Numbered from the stretch's first letter, positions 18,277 through 27,806 are shown. The stretch: 64,000 bases of DNA from Psychrobacter cibarius (GCA_030686115.1 CP131612.1:434001-498000); one strand, 5' to 3'. Translations and numbers: made by a program. The notes: a model not told the origin generated them from the sequence alone.

Positions 18277-19578
18277 TTAGGCGCGAGTCTCACCATGACC
18301 ATACACGATCCATTTTTGTGAGGTGAGACCTTCAAGTCCTACTGGACCACGAGCATGGATTTTATCGGTCGAGATGCCAATCTCGGCACCCAATCCATAC
18401 TCAAAGCCATCGGCAAAACGGCTAGAGGCGTTAATCATGACGCTCGCCGAGTCGACTTCACGGATGAAGCGTTGCGACTTGGTATAGTTGTCGGTAATGA
18501 TAACGTCGGTATGATGGCTGCCATGAGTGTTGATATGTTCAATGGCTTCGTCAATACCTGACAAAACTTTTACCGCTAAGATAGGCGCTAAATATTCGGT
18601 ATCCCAATCCTCAGCAGTGGCCGCAGACAAATGTCCAGCAAGCTTAGCATTATCATTTAAGATGGCTTGCGACTTATCATCAAGGCGCAATTGCATCGCA
18701 TCATCAGCGGCGATGATGGCTTCGGCAATCTTTGGCAATAGCTCACCCGCGACTGATTCGTCGATCAATAGCGTCTCCATGGTATTACACGTACCGTAGC
18801 GATGGGTTTTTGCATTGACGCTGACCTTGATGGCGATTTCGGCATCCGCATCACTATCGATAAAGGTGTGGCAGTTGCCATCTAAATGCTTGATGACAGG
18901 AACGCGAGCATCGCGGCTGATACGCTCAATCAATCCTTTGCCACCGCGTGGGACGATGACATCGACATAATCAGTCATGGTAATCAGCTCGCCGACAGCA
19001 GCGCGATCGGTCGTTTGTAATACTTGCACACTGTGCTCAGACAGCCCGACTTTCTGTAGTCCTTCCAAGATACATTTGGCGATTGCTTGATTGGATTCAA
19101 ACGCTTCAGAGCCGCCGCGCAAGATAATAGCGTTGCCTGATTTTAGCGCCAATGAAGCCGCTTCTAAGGTCACGTTAGGGCGTGACTCATAAATCATACC
19201 GACCACGCCGAGCGGCACCCGCATTTTCCCCAAATGAATCCCTGATGGCTGATAGGTCATGTCAGTGACTTCGCCGATAGGGTCTGGTAATGAGGCGACG
19301 TCTTTTAACCCTTGGAGCATGCCGTCAAAGCGGGCATCATTTAGCTCTAAGCGATCCAGTAAGGCTGCCTCTAAATCGTTGCTTTGTCCATTATGCATAT
19401 CGATTTTATTGGCGGCCAAGATATCTGATTTGGCCTCTTTTAACACATCATGAATCGCCATTAATGCTGAGTTTTTGTCACCAGTGTTTGCCGCAGCCAG
19501 CACACGCGAAGCAGCTCGTGCCTGTTTGCCAACAGCTTGCATATAGGCAGTAACGTCTGTGGTATTCGATTGACTCAT
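18277..19578 (-). CDS. proA: Gamma-glutamyl phosphate reductase
   Basis: ProA reduces gamma-glutamyl phosphate to glutamate-5-semialdehyde with NADPH in proline synthesis. The 433-residue protein has the aldehyde-dehydrogenase fold; the nucleophile is Cys264 in [29 protein letters not shown] and the C-terminal [14 protein letters not shown] are also typical. AAGGAAAA lies before the ATG. proB is not adjacent, so proA stands alone here. Confidence 0.96.
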   Translation of the reverse strand: MSQSNTTDVTAYMQAVGKQARAASRVLAAANTGDKNSALMAIHDVLKEAKSDILAANKIDMHNGQSNDLEAALLDRLELNDARFDGMLQGLKDVASLPDPIGEVTDMTYQPSGIHLGKMRVPLGVVGMIYESRPNVTLEAASLALKSGNAIILRGGSEAFESNQAIAKCILEGLQKVGLSEHSVQVLQTTDRAAVGELITMTDYVDVIVPRGGKGLIERISRDARVPVIKHLDGNCHTFIDSDADAEIAIKVSVNAKTHRYGTCNTMETLLIDESVAGELLPKIAEAIIAADDAMQLRLDDKSQAILNDNAKLAGHLSAATAEDWDTEYLAPILAVKVLSGIDEAIEHINTHGSHHTDVIITDNYTKSQRFIREVDSASVMINASSRFADGFEYGLGAEIGISTDKIHARGPVGLEGLTSQKWIVYGHGETRA

Positions 19579-20027
19579 AAATTATTTTCCTTATGTTATA
19601 AATGTTTTAAGAAAATGAAAGCGCCCAAAAAGGCGAAAATGTGGCAAAAAGATGATTTTGATACCTGTCAGGTATTATGCTATTTAACATAGAGGAGATT
19701 GAGGCGATAGTAAAGATGATTTTGTGAACAGTGCCTGCTTTACATAGCGTTTATGAGCATGGTCGTCGCGTCATTTTACTGACTTTACCATTACTGAGTC
19801 CTTGCCACTTCATGATACAAACATCATTTCAGAGAAAGCAAAAACGCAAACTTTCGGTTACGTGGTTTTAACAGAACTGCGTTGTAACTACTAAGGTAGC
19901 TAGCATTAATCATACGTATAGTAGAGCTTAACGGTGCATCAAAAAGCAATTAAAGGGCAGACATTCATGTACGAATGGTTGCTCGTCAAATACAATTCAA
20001 TAAATGAAATAATGATGGAGAATAAAA
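19579..20027. other. Gene-free 449-bp region between proA and a lipoprotein gene
   Basis: The genes on both sides point away from it, so it should carry two promoters. No repeat, RNA gene or hairpin with a terminator tail was seen. Confidence 0.5.
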
Positions 20028-20351
20028 ATGGCTATTAGAAATGACACTATCGACAACACCACGCGTAAAAGCTTGCTGACAGTTGGTTTGGTTGCCGCGG
20101 CATTGACATTGGGCGCTTGCGGTAAGAAAGAAGAAGCGCCTATGGAAACTGCTCCAGCCGTTGATGCACAAACAGCAGTAGAGGATGAAGCTACTGGTGT
20201 TGCGACAGCAGGCGATGGCGATGATATTGCAGTTGCTAGCGCCGATGATGGCATGGCAGTGGGTAGTAATGATGATGTGGCGGTGGCAACAGCAGATGAC
20301 GCCGAAGTGCTGGACGGCACTGAGAGCGAAGAACATGTCTCAACGTATTAA
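20028..20351 (+). CDS. Small acidic lipoprotein of unknown function
   Basis: A 107-residue protein with a lipoprotein signal: basic N-terminus with TRKSLLT, hydrophobic core and a lipobox (LGAC, Cys at residue 31). The mature part is made almost only of Ala, Asp, Glu, Val, Gly and Thr (for example DEATGVATAGDGDD) and has no recognised domain. The low complexity also opens long frames on the other strand; the signal peptide and a GGAG site before the ATG decide for this strand. It precedes an amino-acid ABC cluster but is separated from it by a terminator. Confidence 0.75.
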   Translation: MAIRNDTIDNTTRKSLLTVGLVAAALTLGACGKKEEAPMETAPAVDAQTAVEDEATGVATAGDGDDIAVASADDGMAVGSNDDVAVATADDAEVLDGTESEEHVSTY

Positions 20352-20756
20352 ATCGCTACTTTGATTAACTGGTTATCATTAGTTGATGATATAAGCGAAT
20401 AAAACTAGATAATCAGATAAAACTACGCCCAGTACACGAAAGTGATAAAATAAGGCTCAGCGCTGTAAATACAGTCTGGGCTTTTTTGTGTTAGCTATTT
20501 AGTGGCTTATTAATATTTATTTACCACTGATTGTGCATTGATTCAGCGTTGATTGAGCATCTGGTTCAATACAGGATTTGCCTTTTTGCTGTGTAATAAG
20601 AGACAATGTGACATTTTTTCTATTTGTGTCACGAATCATTGCCTTATCACGATAATGCTATGATTGATGCTGATACTATTTATGCTGCCTATGCCGCTAT
20701 TTTTTATTTATTTTTATTCGTGTTTTCACTCATATTTATTGGAAGTCTGCTGAACC
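20352..20756. other. Gene-free 405-bp region upstream of the ABC cluster
   Basis: It contains the lipoprotein terminator (20451-20487) and the promoter region of the ABC ATPase. A dyad GTGACA (20608-20613) / TGTCAC (20627-20632) with a 13-base AT-rich spacer could be an operator, but I cannot name a regulator. Confidence 0.5.
20451..20487 (+). terminator. Terminator behind the acidic lipoprotein gene
   Basis: Imperfect long stem (AAGGCTCAG-CGCTGTA with TACAG-TCTGGGCTTT) and a T-run. Confidence 0.7.
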
Positions 20757-21554
20757 ATGCTTGATATTGCAAAAGATCCGACTAGGCCTATCGCCTTAGA
20801 TTTACAAGACGTCCATAAAAGCTATGGCTCATTGGCAGTGCTAAAAGGGGTGTCCCTTACCGCATATGACGGTGATGTCATCTCTATTTTGGGCTCATCA
20901 GGCTCAGGTAAATCTACCTTGCTGCGCTGCATTAATTTGCTCGAAAAGCCCAATCAAGGTCGTATTATTATCGGTAATGATGAGCTGATGCTCAAGCCTG
21001 CCAAGTCAGGTGAGCTGCAAGCGGTCGATATCAAGCAATTGGAAAACTTGCGCGCGCGCGTGGGTTTTGTCTTCCAAAACTTTAACTTGTGGCCGCACAA
21101 AACGATTTTGCAAAACATCATCGAAGGACCAACGCAGGTTTTAAAGATTAAAAAAGATCAAGCCATTAGCGATGCTGAAAAGCTGCTTGATAAAGTCGGT
21201 TTGCTTGATAAAAAAGACGCGTATCCAGCGAATTTATCTGGCGGTCAGCGTCAGCGTGTCGCTATTGCCCGTGCGCTTGCCATGCAGCCACAGGTGCTAC
21301 TATTCGATGAGCCAACCTCAGCCTTAGATCCTGAGCTGGTCAATGAAGTGCTCGCTGTCATGCGTGAGTTGGCAGAAGAGGGGCGCACTATGCTTATCGT
21401 CACCCATGAGATGCGTTTTGCGAGAGAAGTATCAAGCAAAGTGGTGTTCTTGCATCAAGGCGTGATTGAAGAGATGGGCACGCCCGAGCAAGTTTTTGAT
21501 AATCCTACCTCTGAGCGTGTCAAAGACTTTATGGCGTCGCATCGTCAGAACTAG
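20757..21554 (+). CDS. Polar amino-acid ABC transporter ATP-binding protein (HisP/ArgT-operon type)
   Basis: The 265-residue ATPase energises an amino-acid importer of the inner membrane. Walker A is GSSGSGKS (46-53), the signature is [14 protein letters not shown], Walker B is VLLFDEP, and the switch His is in IVTHEMRFA. The HisP group is indicated by the insert between residues 75 and 90 and by NFNLWPHKT. It opens a cluster with three binding proteins and two permeases. The ATPase is followed by a hairpin and separated from the permeases by 3.7 kb, an unusual order. A lysine/arginine/ornithine or histidine substrate is likely but not proved. Confidence 0.92.
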   Translation: MLDIAKDPTRPIALDLQDVHKSYGSLAVLKGVSLTAYDGDVISILGSSGSGKSTLLRCINLLEKPNQGRIIIGNDELMLKPAKSGELQAVDIKQLENLRARVGFVFQNFNLWPHKTILQNIIEGPTQVLKIKKDQAISDAEKLLDKVGLLDKKDAYPANLSGGQRQRVAIARALAMQPQVLLFDEPTSALDPELVNEVLAVMRELAEEGRTMLIVTHEMRFAREVSSKVVFLHQGVIEEMGTPEQVFDNPTSERVKDFMASHRQN

Positions 21555-21588
21555 CCTCGTATTTAGTATCCGTTTTATATGCAAAAAT

Positions 21589-21613
21589 GGGGTGGTAATA
21601 TTCTTACCACCCT
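21589..21613 (+). terminator. Hairpin behind the ABC ATPase gene
   Basis: Stem GGGTGGTAA with TTACCACCC. T-rich bases follow only after a gap, so it may attenuate or stabilise rather than fully terminate. Confidence 0.6.
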
Positions 21614-21868
21614 ATCGTCATTTTATTTTAAGCATAAAATTACTGCTTAGTAAGCAGCGTTGACCGTTTATTACTCGTTAATAACAGTCGGTATGTAAAA
21701 CGTTTGTTTTTGATATTTTACTCAGGTATTATCAAAAGGTTTACAGGTGGTCGATAATGACGGCTGCTTGTGTATTCTGCTATCTATATTGCTTGTCTGG
21801 CAGGGACGTCAGAGAACAAAATATCAGAACCCTACATTAAAAACCCATCAGAATTTAAGGAATGTATG

Positions 21869-22666
21869 ATGTCGAATTCTCGCCTATTGTGGTCATCGAT
21901 GACCGTTACCGCCGCATTGATGCTGAGCGCCTGTAGTCAACCGGCTAATGAAACTACTGATAGCAACACTGACGCCACTGCAGCAGAAACGGCTGGCAAG
22001 ACCATTCGTATCGCGACCGAAGGTGCTTACCCTCCTTTTAACTACACCAATGCTGATGGCAGCTTGGCAGGCTACGATATTGACGTTGCCAATGCCTTGT
22101 GTAAACAGATGCAAGCCAAATGTGAAATCGTCGCTCAAGATTGGGATGGTATTATTCCGGGTCTTTTAGCACAAAAGTATGATGCAGTGATTGCGGGTAT
22201 GTCTATTACACCTGAGCGTCAAGAAAAAGTCGACTTTACCGAGCCTTACTTTGCCAATACGATGGTTTGGCTGACCGATACCAAAGGCAGTTTTGATCCT
22301 ATGGCGATCAAAAACTTGACACTTGGTGGTCAACGTTCAACCACGCCTGGCGCTTATTTACAAGATAACTATGAAGGCAAAGACGGCAATACTGTGCAGT
22401 TGTATGACAATTATGACAATGCTTATCTGGATCTAAAGTCTGGTCGTAGCGATGCGGTATTGGCGGAAAAAGTCTCTGCCAAATCATGGTTGGCAGACAA
22501 CCCTGAAGGCTTTGGTATCGTTGGTGACGAAATTGACAATGACGACAATATTGCCATTGCTGTTCGTAAAGGTGACGCACTCAGAGACGACTTTAATAAA
22601 GCACTCAGCGAAATCCGTAGTAACGGTGAGCTGGCCCGTCTTGAGCAAGCGAACTTTGGTCAATAA
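21869..22666 (+). CDS. Amino-acid ABC transporter substrate-binding lipoprotein 1
   Basis: A 265-residue periplasmic binding protein (family 3, HisJ/ArgT-like). Signal peptide with lipobox LSAC; mature domain starts IRIATEGAYPPFNYTNADG. AGYDIDVANALC, QDWDGIIPGLLAQKYD and MSITPERQEKVDFTEPYF are the family hallmarks for cationic amino acids. The frame opens upstream at 21770, but AAGGAA and the signal peptide support one of the adjacent ATGs at 21866 and 21869. It is the first of three tandem paralogues. Substrate difference between them is not visible. Confidence 0.9.
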   Translation: MSNSRLLWSSMTVTAALMLSACSQPANETTDSNTDATAAETAGKTIRIATEGAYPPFNYTNADGSLAGYDIDVANALCKQMQAKCEIVAQDWDGIIPGLLAQKYDAVIAGMSITPERQEKVDFTEPYFANTMVWLTDTKGSFDPMAIKNLTLGGQRSTTPGAYLQDNYEGKDGNTVQLYDNYDNAYLDLKSGRSDAVLAEKVSAKSWLADNPEGFGIVGDEIDNDDNIAIAVRKGDALRDDFNKALSEIRSNGELARLEQANFGQ

Positions 22667-22698
22667 TCTTCTGATTGAAAAATGAAGGAATAGCAAAC

Positions 22699-23625
22699 AT
22701 GACAATATCAATGACATCATCATTAAAAACTAAGGCGCTTTGGCTTGCGCCATTAAGTGCCGCGATGCTTATGCTGGCTGGTTGTAATAATAGCGCCACG
22801 CCAGAAGATGGTGCGGCAGCTGACACCACAGCCGATGCACCTATGAACATAAAAATTGCCACCGAATCAAGCTATAAGCCGTTCAGTTATACCGATGCTG
22901 ATGGCAAGTTAATTGGTTATGAGATTGAGCTGGTCGATGCTCTGTGTGCACAAATGAAAGCGAAATGTGAAGTCATCTCACAAGATTGGGATGGTCTCAT
23001 TCCTGGTCTAAATGCCCAAAAATTCGATGCAATTATCGCAGGTATGTCGATCACGCCTGAGCGTAAAGAAGTGGTTGAATTCACTGATCCGTACTTTCAC
23101 ACCGGCATTATCTTGATTGGTAAAAAAGGTGATGATATTCGCGTCGATGCCTTAAAAGGTCAGCCCATTGCCTCACAGCGCTCAACCGTCGCTTCACAGT
23201 ACTTGCAGGATGAACATGCAGATGCTGATATCAAGCTTTATGATACCCAAGACAATGCGTATCTGGATCTGACTTCAGGTCGCGTACGGGCAATGATGTC
23301 CGATAAAGTCACTGGCATCGATTGGCTCAAAACGGATGCTGGTAAAGACTATGAAGTGAAAGGACAAGAAATCAGCACCGACGAAGATGCCATGGGTATC
23401 GCGCTTCGTAAAGGCGATCCATTGGTCGCTAAATTCAATAAAGCGTTGGCTGAATTAAAAGAAAACGGTACTTATGATCAAATCACAGGCAGCTATTTTG
23501 GCACCAGCTCTACCGCTGCTGCGCAAAAAGCCGTGGCAACCACCGACGTAAAAGAAGTGATGGTGGTTGAAGGTGATGATGCTGTTGAAGTGAAAGAAGA
23601 ATCAGCTGAAGCGGCGACTAACTAA
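22699..23625 (+). CDS. Amino-acid ABC transporter substrate-binding lipoprotein 2
   Basis: The second paralogue, 308 residues, lipobox LAGC. It keeps TESSYKPFSYTDADGKLIG, QDWDGLIPGLNAQKFD and MSITPERKEVVEF. It carries a C-terminal extension after YFGTS of about 40 residues rich in Ala, Val and Glu (VEVKEESAEAATN) that the others lack or have shorter. GAAGGAA precedes the ATG at 22699; the upstream TTG at 22675 is not needed. Gap to the first gene is 32 bases, so they are cotranscribed. Confidence 0.9.
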   Translation: MTISMTSSLKTKALWLAPLSAAMLMLAGCNNSATPEDGAAADTTADAPMNIKIATESSYKPFSYTDADGKLIGYEIELVDALCAQMKAKCEVISQDWDGLIPGLNAQKFDAIIAGMSITPERKEVVEFTDPYFHTGIILIGKKGDDIRVDALKGQPIASQRSTVASQYLQDEHADADIKLYDTQDNAYLDLTSGRVRAMMSDKVTGIDWLKTDAGKDYEVKGQEISTDEDAMGIALRKGDPLVAKFNKALAELKENGTYDQITGSYFGTSSTAAAQKAVATTDVKEVMVVEGDDAVEVKEESAEAATN

Positions 23626-23727
23626 TATCATAGCTCATCTCTGTGCTCGGCTGATATGGCTGTCACGTATGGCGATATTCACTCATAGAGATGAGTGTTA
23701 TTTTACTCACAAACCCCAAGGATGATC

Positions 23728-24639
23728 ATGAATAACCATTTTGACCAACACCGTGCAATCGCGAACGCATCCGTTATCAATGGCATCAAGGCGCGACGTT
23801 TTTCAGCGCCCTTGCTTGCGATGGCGGCGCTTTTAACCTTAGCAGGGTGTAGCAATGGTCAAAATGATGTAAATGATGATGTCAGCCCAGACGCCGCTGA
23901 GACCGCAGCGACGGGTGATGTGTTACGTATTGGTACCGAAGGCGCTTATGCTCCCTTTAATTATACCAATGCGGACGGGACCCTTGGTGGTTTTGATGTT
24001 GATATTGCCAACGCTATCTGTGCCGATATGAAGGTAACATGTGAAATCACGGCGCAAGATTGGGACGGTATCATCCCGGGTCTAAAAGCGGGTAAGTACG
24101 ATGCGATTGTGGCCGCCATGTCGGTGACGCCTGAGCGTGAGCAACAAGTCAGTTTTACAGAGCCGTACTTTAGCAATACCTTGGTGTTTTTGGCCAAAAA
24201 AGACAGCAGCTTCGATCCTAGCAATAGCGATGATATCAATGCGCATTCTATTGCCGCTCAGCGCTCGACCATTTCTTCGCAGTGGTTAGAAAAGGTTTAT
24301 CCAAATGCTGATATGAAGCTTTATGACACACTAAGTAATGCGTTTTTGGATTTGGGTTCGAATCGTGTCGATGCGATGGTGTCTGATAAGCTGCCAGCGC
24401 TAGAATGGCTTGGCTCCACCTCAGGCAGTCAGTATGCGCTCAAAGGTCAAGAGATTGACATCAATGATAATTTTGCCATCGCGGTGCGTCCAGGTGATGC
24501 ATTGCAAGCAAAAATTAATAAGTCATTGGTCAATATTAAAGCGGATGGCACTTACGATAAAATCAATCAAAAATATTTTGCGATTCCAGCGTCAAGCTCA
24601 ACGGTCAATACTGAGCCGACAGAAAAACCTGCTGAATAA
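23728..24639 (+). CDS. Amino-acid ABC transporter substrate-binding lipoprotein 3
   Basis: The third paralogue, 303 residues, with a long basic N-region and lipobox LAGC. TEGAYAPFNYTNADGTLGG and MSVTPEREQQVSFTEPYF make it closer to protein 1 than to protein 2. The ATG at 23728 lies 9 bases past AAGGA. A small hairpin (CACTCAT/ATGAGTG, 23680-23697) lies between genes 2 and 3. A 630-bp gap with an inverted-repeat element separates it from the permeases. Confidence 0.9.
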   Translation: MNNHFDQHRAIANASVINGIKARRFSAPLLAMAALLTLAGCSNGQNDVNDDVSPDAAETAATGDVLRIGTEGAYAPFNYTNADGTLGGFDVDIANAICADMKVTCEITAQDWDGIIPGLKAGKYDAIVAAMSVTPEREQQVSFTEPYFSNTLVFLAKKDSSFDPSNSDDINAHSIAAQRSTISSQWLEKVYPNADMKLYDTLSNAFLDLGSNRVDAMVSDKLPALEWLGSTSGSQYALKGQEIDINDNFAIAVRPGDALQAKINKSLVNIKADGTYDKINQKYFAIPASSSTVNTEPTEKPAE

Positions 24640-25269
24640 GTCTTAAAATACATTTAGCACTGTTGCATCGTAATCGTGAGAATGGTGATTTTTACTAGGG
24701 CGTGTCCTCATTTTAAAAATGGTGATAAAAATCAGGTAAATTGCAGTCAAACAAGGAAAATAGTGCAGATAATATCGAGATATTACCTAGCTATTTGACG
24801 ATGTTTGGCAAGATTTAACCATTTTTAGCTCATTTAGATTGCTATCAATTGAATTGAGGACACGCCCTAGGTTAATTTGAATTCCATTTCATAGGAAGGG
24901 TATTGCTTCAATAGCGATATCCTTTTTTTGTTTTTTATAAAAAATAGTTTGGTCTTGTGATATTGACTGTTCGGTTTGTAAAAATATGACTAATCTAATG
25001 TGATTTTAAGAAGATAAGCGTCTATTTAAGCACTGCTTTTACGTGTGAGTATTAACATAGCTGGCAGCGAATATGATAAAATCAGCGCTCATTTCTACTG
25101 TGTCAATTTCCGCCGCAATAATCGTATTGATTTGACGTCGATCTATGACGCAAAGCACCAAGGTCTATTTGGTATAAAATACGCTTATCAGCAGCGCTCA
25201 GCGATTGATGCTGATTCTTTTAACTCATATTTTGCAAATTGCTAATATAAAGAGACTGAGTGGATAATT
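24640..25269. other. Gene-free 630-bp region that splits the ABC cluster
   Basis: It holds the 176-bp inverted-repeat element (24695-24870) and then about 400 AT-rich bases before the first permease gene. A 66-codon frame at 25045-25245 has no ribosome site or recognisable content, and I do not call it. Confidence 0.6.
24695..24870. mobile_element. 176-bp MITE-like element with 16-bp perfect terminal inverted repeats
   Basis: Ends are exact inverted copies: CTAGGGCGTGTCCTCA at 24695-24710 and TGAGGACACGCCCTAG at 24855-24870. The interior has no gene. The outer CTAG on both sides could be a duplicated target site, as with some IS5-family elements; that link is inferred. A 48-bp deleted form lies at 4845-4892 and a one-end remnant at 26848-26875. 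Confidence 0.8.
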
Positions 25270-26004
25270 GTGTTTGATTTACAAGGATTTGGCGCGCTAC
25301 TACTGAGCGGCGCTACCGTCACCATCAAGCTTGCCATGACCAGTTTAGTCATCGGCATGGCTTTAGGGCTGCTCGGTGCCACAGCTAAGCTGTCCAATGT
25401 ATGGCTGCTGCGTAAAATTGCGACTGTATATACGGCGACAATGCGCGGTATTCCAGAGTTGCTATTGGTACTGTTTATCTATTACGGTGGCTCTATGCTG
25501 CTGATGACGATTCTCAAAAAATTCGGCTATAACGAATATGTTGAGATCAGTGCCTTTTGGGGTGGCGTGATGGCGTTGTCTATCGCGTTTGGCGCTTATG
25601 CGACTGAAATTTTTCGCATGTCGATCCAAGAGATTCCGATAGGGCAAAAGGAGGCGGCGCAAGCGATTGGTATGCGTCCTTTTCAGACGTTTTATCGCAT
25701 TACTTTGCCACAAGTTTGGCAGATTGCGTTGCCAGGATTGGGCAATTTGTTTTTGGTGTTGCTCAAAGATACTGCATTGGTATCGGTCGTGGGTCTCAAA
25801 GACATCATGTATCAGGCATCACGTGCCGCTCAATCAACGCAGCAGCCATTTACTTTTTATATGGCAGCGGCGATTATTTATCTGGGTTTAACCATGTTGA
25901 TTACTGGTTTTATGATGTGGCTCGAATGGCGCGCCAATCCAGCGGCACGCTACGCTAAAAAGCTGAGCCGTCAGTCAACCCACCGTCAATCGACCATAGG
26001 ATAG
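25270..26004 (+). CDS. Amino-acid ABC transporter permease (HisQ-like)
   Basis: A 244-residue inner-membrane permease with five predicted helices. The family EAA loop reads GQKEAAQAIGMRPFQTFYRITLPQ. The start is a GTG at 25270, since AGTGGA precedes it and the protein then begins FDLQGFGALLLSGATVTIKLAM, a normal permease start. The second permease follows 12 bases later, with AGGAGAG between. It pairs with the ATPase and binding proteins upstream across the inserted element. Confidence 0.9.
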   Translation: MFDLQGFGALLLSGATVTIKLAMTSLVIGMALGLLGATAKLSNVWLLRKIATVYTATMRGIPELLLVLFIYYGGSMLLMTILKKFGYNEYVEISAFWGGVMALSIAFGAYATEIFRMSIQEIPIGQKEAAQAIGMRPFQTFYRITLPQVWQIALPGLGNLFLVLLKDTALVSVVGLKDIMYQASRAAQSTQQPFTFYMAAAIIYLGLTMLITGFMMWLEWRANPAARYAKKLSRQSTHRQSTIG

Positions 26005-26016
26005 AGGAGAGATACT

Positions 26017-26742
26017 ATGGATTGGAATTGGCAGGTCATTTTTGATAGTATTCCTGATTTATTAAACGGGGCAGTATTGACCGTACAGCTGGTGGTTATC
26101 TCAGGTATTATCGGTCTATTTTTTGGTTTGGTGTTAGCCCAGTTGCGCTTGTCAAAAAATTGGCTGGTACAGATACTACCATTTTCTTATATCTTCTTCT
26201 TCCGTGGCACGCCGCTGCTGGTACAGATATTTTTGATTTATTATGGTCTAGGACAGTTTGAGGCGATACGGAATTCGTTCTTATGGGAACCTGTGCTCAG
26301 TCAAGCGTATTGGTGTGCCATCATTGCCTTTACTATGAATACCAGTGCTTATTTGGCAGAAATCATTCGCGGTGCGATTCAGACCATTCCTGTTGGTGAG
26401 CTCGAAGCAGCTGACGCTATCGGTATGTCGAAATGGCAGAAGCTTACGCGTATTACCTTACCCCGTGCCTTTGGTATTGTCATTCCAGCTTATAGCAATG
26501 AAGTGATCTTTATGCTAAAAGGCAGTGCGCTTGCGTCGACCATCGCTTTGATGGATATTACGGGTGTCGCTCGAACCATTAGTGCGCGAACTTATACCTT
26601 GATGGAGCTGTTCTTTGCTGCTGGTATTATTTACCTTCTATTATCATGGGTGATTCTATTTAGCTTTAGGTTGTTTGAAAAAAGAATGAATCGCCACACA
26701 AGCTATGTACCACCTGATGTAATGACCAATACCATACCTTAA
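26017..26742 (+). CDS. Amino-acid ABC transporter permease (HisM-like)
   Basis: A 241-residue permease partner of the preceding gene. It shows the TVQLVVISGIIGLFFGLVL first helix, FFRGTPLLVQIFLIYYG, and the EAA loop GELEAADAIGMSKWQKLTRI that docks on the ATPase. A strong ribosome site (AGGAGAG) precedes the ATG. A perfect terminator hairpin follows. Confidence 0.92.
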   Translation: MDWNWQVIFDSIPDLLNGAVLTVQLVVISGIIGLFFGLVLAQLRLSKNWLVQILPFSYIFFFRGTPLLVQIFLIYYGLGQFEAIRNSFLWEPVLSQAYWCAIIAFTMNTSAYLAEIIRGAIQTIPVGELEAADAIGMSKWQKLTRITLPRAFGIVIPAYSNEVIFMLKGSALASTIALMDITGVARTISARTYTLMELFFAAGIIYLLLSWVILFSFRLFEKRMNRHTSYVPPDVMTNTIP

Positions 26743-26777
26743 TGGTTTGGCTCAAAATAATGCTAAAAAATCAATGA

Positions 26778-26813
26778 AATAGCGGGTTAATATCTTAATA
26801 TTAACCCGCTATT
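26778..26813 (+). terminator. Terminator of the ABC permease genes
   Basis: Perfect 16-bp stem (26778-26793 with 26798-26813), loop CTTA, then ATTTTGTTT. Confidence 0.88.
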
Positions 26814-26847
26814 ATTTTGTTTAACTGCCATTTATCTCATTTTTATG

Positions 26848-26875
26848 ACTATTTTTAAAATGAAGATAAGCCCTA
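26848..26875. repeat. One-end remnant of the GCGTGTCCTCA element
   Basis: Read on the minus strand, the 28 bases match the left end of the element at 24695 with about four differences (CTAGGGCTTATCTTCA, then TTTTAAAAATAGT). The permease pair is therefore bracketed by two copies. Confidence 0.6.
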
Positions 26876-26942
26876 GAAAAATAACGACAGATAGTGCAGT
26901 ATGTATGACCAACCTATCAATAATCTGCTGTGAGTGTCTAGT

Positions 26943-27659
26943 ATGAGCCAATCACCCCATATGTCTTTAATCAATGCGATTGCTGCCAGTGTCAATGATG
27001 ACACGAGCATCGCAATGGTTAACGATAGCGTACGTGCATCCATCGGCAAGGTGGTCTGTGTCGGCCGTAACTATGCGGAACACGCCCGCGAGCTTGGCAA
27101 TGAGATACCAAAATCACCCATCTTATTTATGAAACCAGCATCGTCAGTGGTCAGTGTGCGTCATGATATCGTCCGTCCCAATCCAGCGATATATGGTGAG
27201 ACCCATTATGAAGCTGAGCTGTGTGTACAATTAGCAGCAGACTTATCGGCAGCCACGCTTGAACAAGCACAGCAAGCGATTGGTGGCGTGACCTTGGGGC
27301 TGGATTTGACCTTACGTGACTTGCAAAGTAAGCTCAAAGAAAAAGGTCATCCATGGGAGCGTGCTAAGTGTTTCGATGGTGCCTGTGTGCTTGCTGATTG
27401 GATTGATCCGCAAGCGTTTGGTGATTTTAGCCATGTCGAATATCAGCTTTATATCAATAATGAGCTGAAGCAAGATGGTGATAGTGCCTTGATGCTATTT
27501 CCAGTTTATGAATTACTGGCAGAGATTAGCCATGCCTTTAGCTTACAAGCAGGTGATGTGATTATGACTGGAACGCCGAGCGGCGTTGGCATATTACAAG
27601 CAGGCGATGCGTTAAAATTGAAGCTCGGTGCCCATGAATGGCAGGCTAAGGTTCAATAG
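26943..27659 (+). CDS. Fumarylacetoacetate hydrolase family protein (YcgM-like)
   Basis: A 238-residue cytoplasmic enzyme of the FAH fold (acylpyruvate hydrolase, 2-hydroxyhepta-dienedioate isomerase and relatives). CVGRNYAEHARELG, SPILFMKPASSVV, the metal ligands in YEAELCVQL, and MTGTPSGVGILQAGD are the family marks. An upstream GTG at 26934 is possible; the ATG at 26943 is chosen. A strong terminator follows. The substrate cannot be read from the sequence; an acylpyruvase role is the closest guess. Confidence 0.88.
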   Translation: MSQSPHMSLINAIAASVNDDTSIAMVNDSVRASIGKVVCVGRNYAEHARELGNEIPKSPILFMKPASSVVSVRHDIVRPNPAIYGETHYEAELCVQLAADLSAATLEQAQQAIGGVTLGLDLTLRDLQSKLKEKGHPWERAKCFDGACVLADWIDPQAFGDFSHVEYQLYINNELKQDGDSALMLFPVYELLAEISHAFSLQAGDVIMTGTPSGVGILQAGDALKLKLGAHEWQAKVQ

Positions 27660-27711
27660 ATTTCTGTAGCAGTACTATTTTATCAGTCGTCAAATGCAGC
27701 GACGCCATCAT

Positions 27712-27741
27712 AAAATCCCAAGTTAACGCTTGGGATTTTTT
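27712..27741 (+). terminator. Terminator of the FAH-family gene
   Basis: Stem AAAATCCCAAG with CTTGGGATTTT, then a T-run. The Pho box starts 26 bases downstream. Confidence 0.88.
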
Positions 27742-27766
27742 CGTTTTATGAGGTGCTCACAAAGTG

Positions 27767-27806
27767 CTGTCATGAGACTGTCATCTATGTTTCAACGTTC
27801 TGTCAT
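27767..27806 (+). promoter_or_regulatory. Pho box with three phased CTGTCAT repeats
   Basis: CTGTCAT occurs exactly at 27767, 27778 and 27800. The spacings are 11 and 22 bases, one and two turns of DNA, as expected for direct-repeat PhoB binding. It lies about 105 bases before the phoX start, so PhoB-dependent induction in low phosphate is the likely control. Confidence 0.85.

Noticed and set aside
19986..20336. Two long minus-strand frames opposite the acidic lipoprotein
   Set aside because: They mirror a low-complexity Ala/Asp-rich gene. The plus-strand frame has a signal peptide, lipobox and ribosome site.
20607..20632. CRP/Vfr-type site before the ABC ATPase
   Set aside because: The half-sites TGTGA and TCAC are too far apart for a CRP site. 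I keep it only as an unnamed dyad.
25045..25245. 66-codon open frame upstream of the first ABC permease
   Set aside because: No ribosome site and no family features; more likely leader sequence.
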